Below are positions 57,561 through 64,000 of a stretch of DNA of 64,000 bases, one piece after another (the stretch's first letter is position 1; each line of letters begins with the position of its first letter). The notes beneath the pieces are model-generated. The model saw only the letters and a program-made list of their open reading frames with translations. It was not told the origin of the DNA and did no database searches. Made by a program: the position numbers and the translations under genes. The DNA comes from Ascarosepion bandense. Lineage: Eukaryota > Mollusca > Cephalopoda > Sepiida > Sepiidae. The stretch covers positions 1,336,001 to 1,400,000 of the forward strand of contig JBBBDQ010001454.1 in the NCBI GenBank assembly GCA_037127315.1, given 5' to 3'.

Positions 57561-57724
57561 ATTAGTATTTTTTCTTTTTTTGTGATTGCTTGTGTATTTT
57601 ATTTTAATTTCATTTATTTATATATTCTGAAGAACACACTAATTTTGTTGACAGAGATTGAGAAAAATTACGTTAATTTAATTTAAATTCATTTTAAAAT
57701 ATTCAAAATGCATTAATAGTTCCC

Positions 57725-57725
<1 letters not shown>

Positions 57726-57783
<58 letters not shown>
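57726..57783. repeat. (AGAT)n microsatellite
   Basis: About 14 units. Confidence 0.95.
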
Positions 57784-57785
<2 letters not shown>

Positions 57786-58035
57786 CTGTTTTTTCCTTCT
57801 ATTTGAAATATCTTGAATGTTTATCCTTCTCTGTTTAGTGCATATTTTTTTGAAAAAGCATTACTCATGTCTTGAGTCAACTACTTTCCAGATTGGGTAC
57901 TCTGCATTTTTTCAAAACTAAAATATTTGCATAAAACGAGATTAAAGAATTAAAGTAGATTAAAGGGGACCAATTAAAAAAAAAGGATAAGATGTAGTAG
58001 ATCAGGATATGCATATGAATATTATAAATATATAC

Positions 58036-58039
58036 ATGC

Positions 58040-58070
<31 letters not shown>

Positions 58071-58075
58071 TGTGT
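58036..58075. repeat. (CG)n(TG)n microsatellite
   Basis: Alternating CG then TG dinucleotides, a composition able to adopt Z-DNA. Confidence 0.95.
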
Positions 58076-58199
58076 TGGAGTTGAAAAAATAGAAACCAGT
58101 ATGAATAGTGCCTTTAAACGGAAATATTTTCCGGAATATCGAAATATACATATCATTTTCGTATGCTAACGTAAACAAAGCAATTTCTAAATAAGTGAG

Positions 58200-58400
58200 A
58201 TTTTTATTTATTAATCCAAAATATTTTATTACTTAAAGGTTATTTTTAGTGGATACTCGAAGTTGTGTCTCTATTTATTAAGCAGTATATTTATTTACTT
58301 TCGTCTAATGTCCTGTGTATTCAAGAAATCTTATTAAAGAAATTATACGCTCTCCGACTCAACTGAGCAGAGGAAACGATACATCCAATGTGATTTTGAC
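58200..58400 (-). mobile_element. SINE-C, third copy
   Basis: Shares TGGATACTCGAA, CTTTCGTCTAATGTCCTG, GTATTCAAGAAATCTTATTA with the copies at 24175 and 24560. Head eroded. Confidence 0.5.
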
Positions 58401-59330
58401 CAGCGTATTAGATGATTTCAGTATAAGCTTCTAGGAGTTATTGAGGCCAAGATAATATAATAAAAAGAACTTTTAAAAATAGAGAGAAATAAAAAAAAAC
58501 AAGTATTAGGAAGACATAAGATAAAGATTGACATTGCATTTATTTCTTTGAAGATCAACGTTAACTGGCAAGCAAGAAGCCGGAAGAGATTTTCCCAAGC
58601 GAGAAGTGCAATAAAAGAAACTGTTACCATAAAACTACATCGTGTCGATCTAACGGTACGCTTAAATGCACAAAGTCTGAATACTAAAGGGGAAGGTTAT
58701 TGGACGGTATTTATAAAAAAGATACAGAGAAGCTAAGTTATGGCGGCGGGAAAGTGACTGAAACTGAGATGCCAGGTCAAGATCAGTTATGTTGCTGATT
58801 CTTCTCTAAATTTTCTCAAGAATCTCTAAACATAAAGCAGAAGTACAGGACCATATGGGACAGCAATATACAAAGCATGGAGGAATGGTAGATTTATAAA
58901 TATGTAAAATAAATTCTGCCGAGAAAATCTGTCTAGCACTACATAGCGAACCAACACTGCTGGCTGCAGACCTATCAATTGATTAAATATAATTTTTTCA
59001 CTTCATGTCGGTGGATAACATTAGTCCGAGAAAGTACAATGAGTCTAGGTATCATAGAAGAAAGTTCATCAGAACAATTACTATGAAGGTATTTAAAGAA
59101 AAGGCACAGGAAATCTACCTTATGGCGGTTGGAAAATGACTGAAGCCGAGATATAATCAAGATCAATAATACTGCAAATTCTTTGGATTTTATCAAGAAT
59201 CCCTAATATAAAGGAGTACCAAACCATATGTGGCAGTAATATTCGAAGCATGGCCATCTTATAAGATAGATTCTGTCGAATAAAATTGTCTATGAACCAA
59301 CTTTTCTAGCAGCAGACCTTGCAGTAGATC
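58400..59330 (-). pseudogene. Jockey/BS-like LINE relic with tandemly repeated C-terminal segment
   Basis: Same organisation as 10005-10930. A first unit (59330-58985; text LCLFFKYLHSNCSDELSSMI) is followed by a second unit beginning upstream again and running to about 58400. The junction text near 58975-59035 is the counterpart of 10655-10715. Inactive. Confidence 0.7.
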
Positions 59331-60314
59331 CATGTTAGCGAGAAACATTAACCTAAGAAGGCGTAATCACTCTCCTGAAGGTTAGCAAAAACAGGAGACA
59401 GATGTTATCGATTTTTGTTAGTTTAATTTATATTATGACATGCAAGTTGCGTTGTCTATGATGGCCACCATTTTCTTATTTTAGAAGTAGTGATCAATAG
59501 AGATTAAGCAATGTTTCAAAATGTGTTTGATTGATGCTAATTGCATTAAACTCGTGATAACAGGTTTGAAGACGCAAATAAGTCAGTGAATTTGGATCTA
59601 GTTTTGTGGGAAGGAATCTAAACTAAAGACTCTCCAAAATTCAAGAATAACCAGACTCGATCAAATTAACTTATGCTAATATAATTAATATGAGACAAAA
59701 AACCCCAACAAACATCATGGATTTATTTATATTTTTCAAATTTGCCGTTTATATATTGGACAAATAATCTAGTGAATCCCTCGGTGATAAATCTCAAATC
59801 CAATTTAGGTTTTATGATGCATAACATGTCTCTAAATGCGTGAAATAATAGTTTTAGATATGCCTACGGAATTGGTTTATAAAATATTAGCAATATAATA
59901 TTCGTTATAAATCAGATTAAAATCATGTGAACGATGAACTGAAACGCGACAACGATATATTTTTATAAGCTGCCTTGCTACATCGATTTTATTTTTATTG
60001 ATTTGTTACAATATTTAAATAAATTATTTCTAAACTATCAATCTGTATCCGGGAAACGGACCTTTGAAGTTGCGACCAATTTGATTGTCAATTTTAAACC
60101 TAGTGGTTTCAATTTGCTTTTTGGTAAGTATTTCATTCTACCCTGTGGATTGAATAAAGTGTTCAGTATGAAAAATTAAAAATATCGACGTACACCAAAA
60201 GAATACCGGAGAGCAGAATAGGTGAAAAGTTGTTATCGTGACGCATGTTGGAATATTCCACTTGTCTGCCAAATAATTTCTTTAAACAACTTTTGCATGT
60301 TGCTGACAAAATGA

Positions 60315-60363
<49 letters not shown>

Positions 60364-60717
60364 AGAGAGAGAGAGAGAGCATATTTATCTTTTAGTCAGT
60401 TTAAGAGATAGGATAAGTCGTGTTATCAACTGGGGAGTTTTTCATTACTATGCGAAACTCACGCTACTTTGAACATAGTACAGCATAGTATATAGTATAC
60501 AAATGGTCTAAGCCACAGACATATCTAATAATTTTATCAACAAAATACTCTTCTCAGAGGAATGTCTCATGTCTCACGTACATATGAAAATAAGATGTAT
60601 CTATACACAAGCTTTCATTGAACAATTTTATATTCTTTCTTTCTACTTTCTTAAAGAAATAAAATGCTGTTAATTGTACGAAATAGCTTGAAATTTATTG
60701 TATGTTCTCGAGTATAA
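59331..60717. other. No gene recognised; (GA)n at 60319-60380
   Basis: AT-rich. The only structure seen is the (GA)n microsatellite. Confidence 0.4.
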
Positions 60718-61000
60718 AGCGCATGTGTTGCAGTGGATATCTGATCGGAACGAGAAATCGGACAGCCGAGTTCGAATTCCAGTTGAATTTGTTGTATTCA
60801 CTTACGCGTAAATATCCTTGGGAAAGGTTTTAATCCGGCGCTTCTCCCTTCAGGTATGGGTTAAATAACAGGACAGATTGTGTTCTATAGCTTTGGAAAA
60901 TAATGACAACCTACTTCGGAAAAATATTCTGCCCAGTCAGTCATGTTTCTTCGGGACATGATCACCCCGACATTTATCACGTACAGCACTTCACTGACTC
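60718..61000 (+). mobile_element. SINE-A with a small internal deletion
   Basis: Head GCGCATGTGTTGCAGTGGAT, B box GAGTTCGAATTCC, CACTTACGCGTAAATATCC. The GGCAACCAGTCTACCGCAG segment is deleted after ATAGCTTTGG. 3' end present. Confidence 0.85.
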
Positions 61001-61539
61001 GAGTAGAGTTCAACTATTTATGATCAGTTTTTAGGCAAAAAAAAAAAATAAAAAAAAATAAGGTGTCGCGCTATACACAAGTAATTTTTTTTAATTAAGC
61101 ATTTTCAATCACTGGTTGCGCTATACACAAGTACTTTTTTTCTGGAAGGTGAAAGTATTCACTTTCCTGGAAGTTATGCTGATGGTAAGCAGGAAGGGGT
61201 CAGATGATTAATAAAGGGCAGTTTTTGTTTTGAAAATTAGCCAATCCAGTTAACAGTCGATTTTAGGTCATTTTCACACAAAATATTTCAGGGTTCAAAC
61301 TATACATAAATCGGCTAATACACCAATATGTAAAGTAATTCTGATCTCCTGTTCGAGAAAACTCCCCAAAACACCAGTATTACTCAGTAGCTGTAGAGAC
61401 GGTCAGCCACGTCTGGTACAAGGCCAATTCACAAATACAGCTGACAATCCCCACAACTTAGCATTTTTAGAATTGTCAGAATGTTATTAGAAGGTAAATT
61501 TGTGGAACAATAAAAGTATACCTTTTGTATGTTTAAATA
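61001..61539. other. No gene recognised
   Basis: Contains a short direct repeat CGCTATACACAAGTA at 61068-61082 and 61118-61132. Otherwise unassigned. Confidence 0.4.
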
Positions 61540-61866
61540 GAAATTTATTGTTAGAACAGAATAATTCTGAGATGAGGTAGTATTTACATTATTCGGACTA
61601 TTGTCTTCATGTTTCTTTCGATTTAATACAATGTTTCAGTCGTTGTAACTTTCAGGGTTAGAAAGCGATAACTCATGACTTCCAGAAGAGGCATTAAGCA
61701 AGGAATGGAGTTCATATACCCCAGTGATTTTAATAAAGGGTTCGGTTCGAAATTCCTAGCACCTGAAGAAGGCCGGAGTCTACAACGACCGAAACGTTGT
61801 ACAAATGGCAAGAAAGATAAGGACAATAGTTCGCATAATATAAATACTGTAGAACAGAATAGCATG
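61540..61866. mobile_element. Foldback element with Penelope-type motif in both arms (short)
   Basis: Left arm 61545-61656, read in reverse complement, gives CCTGAAAGTTACAACGACTG, AAACATTGTA, AGACAATAGTCCGAATAAT. Right arm 61760-61866 gives CCTGAAGAAGGCCGGAGTCT, ACAACGACCGAAACGTTGTA, GGACAATAGTTCGCATAAT. The two are inverted copies around a 100-bp centre. Confidence 0.65.
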
Positions 61867-62030
61867 AATTGATAGAAGTTAAACATTCAATGAGAAATAG
61901 TAGTAAGGAATCAAGGGTATCAAGAGTTCGTAGTAGTAACTTGTATGTATGTATGTATGAGCGTTATCTTTGGATAGGAATATCTTTGAAATTATCGTTC
62001 AGTCTTAAAGGGTTCCGTTCGTGTATCAAG

Positions 62031-62312
62031 TATAAAAAGAGGCATGCAGGTGAACGGTGAAAAGGAAAGAATTGAGAAAGAAAGATTGAGAATAACTATC
62101 GCTTGACGTTTGTCAAGGGACGTATTAATACGCACGTCTTCTTCTGTCTGGTGACAGGCGAACTTGCCCGTCTTTTATTTTGTTTGTGGAGCTTGAAAAG
62201 GTCACTTGGGAATTCACTCCCGGATGTAATTCGGGCTTTTCCATTGGACGACGAACAAACTTCGCGTCTGCTTGCTAAAAGGTCCCTAAAAGAATTTGTT
62301 TATGAGAATTAA
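62031..62312 (+). other. TATA-like box followed by a short coding-like stretch (uncertain)
   Basis: TATAAAAAG at 62031-62039 is followed about 70 bp later by a frame open to 62312. That frame has no ATG near its start and ends in RSLGNSLPDVIRAFPL...KEFVYEN. The NSLPDVIR text resembles the ending of some LINE polyproteins, so this may be another LINE relic and not a host exon. Confidence 0.25.
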
Positions 62313-63549
62313 AGATTATTTGAATTTGTTTATAGACGTTTCCTAGTTTTCTATTGGTTGAAAAACAGTTCACATCGAGGTGTGAAATTTCACAAGTTTT
62401 GTTTTGGATTCGCTTTTGCGTGTGGGCGAAGCAAAGTTTGTAAATTCGAGTCTTTTTAATTTCTAAAAAAATCAATGAGCATTTGAATTTTAAATCTAGA
62501 TCTTGTTTTGTTCACTACGACTCCTTGTTTTTTCTATGCAGTTTACTCTATCTTATACGCTACAAAACTATAATAAAACCACCAACAGTTCGGATAAGTC
62601 AGTGTATAGTAATATCATTGGGTAAGTAATTACAAATTTGCTGTGGCTTGTGTAAAACATTCTGGATTCTGAAAGAAGATCTAAACCTTTGAGGGAACTT
62701 CTTAATGAAAACGTGAATGAAGACAAATTTGGAATAGATTAGCGAAAGCATTTTAACTGAATGTATCGTCGGATGTCTACTACAACATTTGTGGAAAACA
62801 ATGGTATCGGTTATCAAGACTGAGGAGAGTCGTGTTGCAATTTATTGCATTGAATTAAGTTCAGCAATATTACCGAGAAATATACATATATATAAACGAC
62901 TTACTTATATTTAGCTACGGGGATATCTCAGAGACAGATTCAATGAAAGTCTGTCAAAGTTGACTATAAAAGATATATTATTGTTATTTCATTATCAGTG
63001 CAAAACAGCAAGTTATGTATGGGAGGGGGGTTTGTGAAAATGTTCAAAAAGGTTATTCTAAAAAGAAAATAATGAAATAATCAAGGTGCATGGGAGAGTG
63101 GTTTGCGAAAGTTTAGTAATTCTAGAAGAGAAAATGATTATATAATCAAGGTGTATAGGAGAGTGGTTTACCAACGTGTTCAAAATGTTCTTCTAGAATG
63201 GAAAATAATAATATAATCAAAGTATTATCTTTATGCACTACTTAAACCAAAAGTGTTACATTAAATAGAGATTTATCCTTCTGAAGGACCTCGGATTTTA
63301 AAATAATCTGGGGGCATTGGCGTTATGAGAAAGAAATGCAGAGTTCTACCGATCATCTGGCTATTCTAGTTTAGAAAATCAACGGGCGAACTCGCCCATC
63401 AGCTACAGTAGTCAAAGCTAGTGTACCATATCACGATTGTTACAATATAACTACCACCTATACAAACATACACAAACTAAACAAAAAACTCTGAATACAG
63501 AAGCATACATTAAGGAGAGCCTAATATACGAATCGATGCGTTGAGATAA
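62313..63549. other. No gene recognised; eroded 60-70-bp repeats at about 63020-63220
   Basis: GGGAGAGTGGTTTGCGAAAG, AGGAGAGTGGTTTACCAACG and ATGGGAGGGGGGTTTGTGAA mark three eroded copies of a unit of about 70 bp, each followed by AAAATAATGA/AATCAA. Otherwise unassigned. Confidence 0.4.
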
Positions 63550-63580
63550 ATAAATAGATAGATGGATAGATATGAACAGG

Positions 63581-63635
<55 letters not shown>

Positions 63636-63636
63636 C
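63550..63636. repeat. (GATA)n array with a GAACAGGG interruption
   Basis: Same compound pattern as at 43906-44292. Confidence 0.95.
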
Positions 63637-64000
63637 GAGACAGACAAAAAAAAGGAGATATGATTTCCTATATATTACGTTGGTAAATTAATATGACAAT
63701 TTAATATAAAAATGTGAAAATAAACATTTGATGTCGATAAACTTACCGACCTCAACTGAAATTTTAAATATTTGCAACTAAATTCCGTGCCCCATTCTAT
63801 GTGTTTGTGTGACTGCCTGCCTGTGTGTGTGTGTGTGGGGGGTGGTTGGGTGTGTGTGGTGTGTATGCAATTATTCATGCGCGGTTATGTTTGTGTTTAT
63901 AAGTCGATTCATATACGGATAAATATGCATACTTTTCCGTGTATTTTTATGTAGATAAAAAAAATATGATTCTTCTTCCATCGTTTGCTTATTTTCTTAT
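63637..64000. other. No gene recognised; TG-rich patch at 63815-63865
   Basis: Short TG repeat and AT-rich sequence to the window end. Confidence 0.4.

Noticed and set aside
62103..62312. Host coding exon behind a TATA box
   Set aside because: The frame lacks an ATG start, and its NSLPDVIR text resembles LINE C-termini. Kept only as an uncertain feature.

Overview
This 64-kb window looks like AT-rich, gene-poor, repeat-dense DNA from a large animal genome. I could not identify an intact host protein-coding gene, rRNA or functional tRNA. The best guess at origin is a lophotrochozoan mollusc, most likely a cephalopod (octopus or squid). This rests on three tRNA-derived SINE families, very frequent jockey/BS-like and RTE-like LINE 3' ends, R4/Dong-like and Penelope-like elements, Tc1/mariner relics, and long (GATA)n, (TA)n and (TTC)n arrays. 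The assignment is an inference from repeat types and was not confirmed by any search.

Layout. 0-2 kb: 3' half of an R4/Dong-like LINE split by a hairpin-rich insertion. 2-3 kb: low-complexity DNA around a compact cluster of promoter motifs (CCAAT, ETS, CRE). 3.2-5.4 kb: a dead Tc1 element between two (TA)n arrays, then SINE and LINE pieces. 5.4-9.7 kb: minisatellites, a (GAA)n tract, a piggyBac-type MITE with perfect 37-bp inverted repeats and TTAA ends, and a mariner relic. 10-24 kb: dense LINE and SINE relics, including a SINE insertion with a 12-bp target duplication and an unoccupied paralogous site 1.9 kb away. 24-31 kb: class II tRNA-derived SINEs, a possible hAT relic, a Penelope-like GIY-YIG fragment and an RTE 3' end. 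32-39 kb: two foldback elements, more LINE pieces, and a broken copy of a widespread invertebrate hypothetical protein. 40-46 kb: a jockey/BS-like reverse transcriptase relic and a 390-bp (GATA)n array. 45.5-49.3 kb: the most informative object, a nearly complete R4/Dong-like LINE on the minus strand, flanked by (TAA)n and broken by only four frame breaks. 50-64 kb: mariner relics, a 1.6-kb polypurine minisatellite, Penelope-motif foldback elements, and LINE and SINE relics.

The annotated units are mostly selfish elements in various stages of decay. Their interest lies in how they nest and recur. The same composite LINE structure appears at two loci 48 kb apart. The same CTGAAGA...GAAAC motif recurs in inverted pairs. 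Elements repeatedly sit in or next to (TA)n and (TAA)n tracts.
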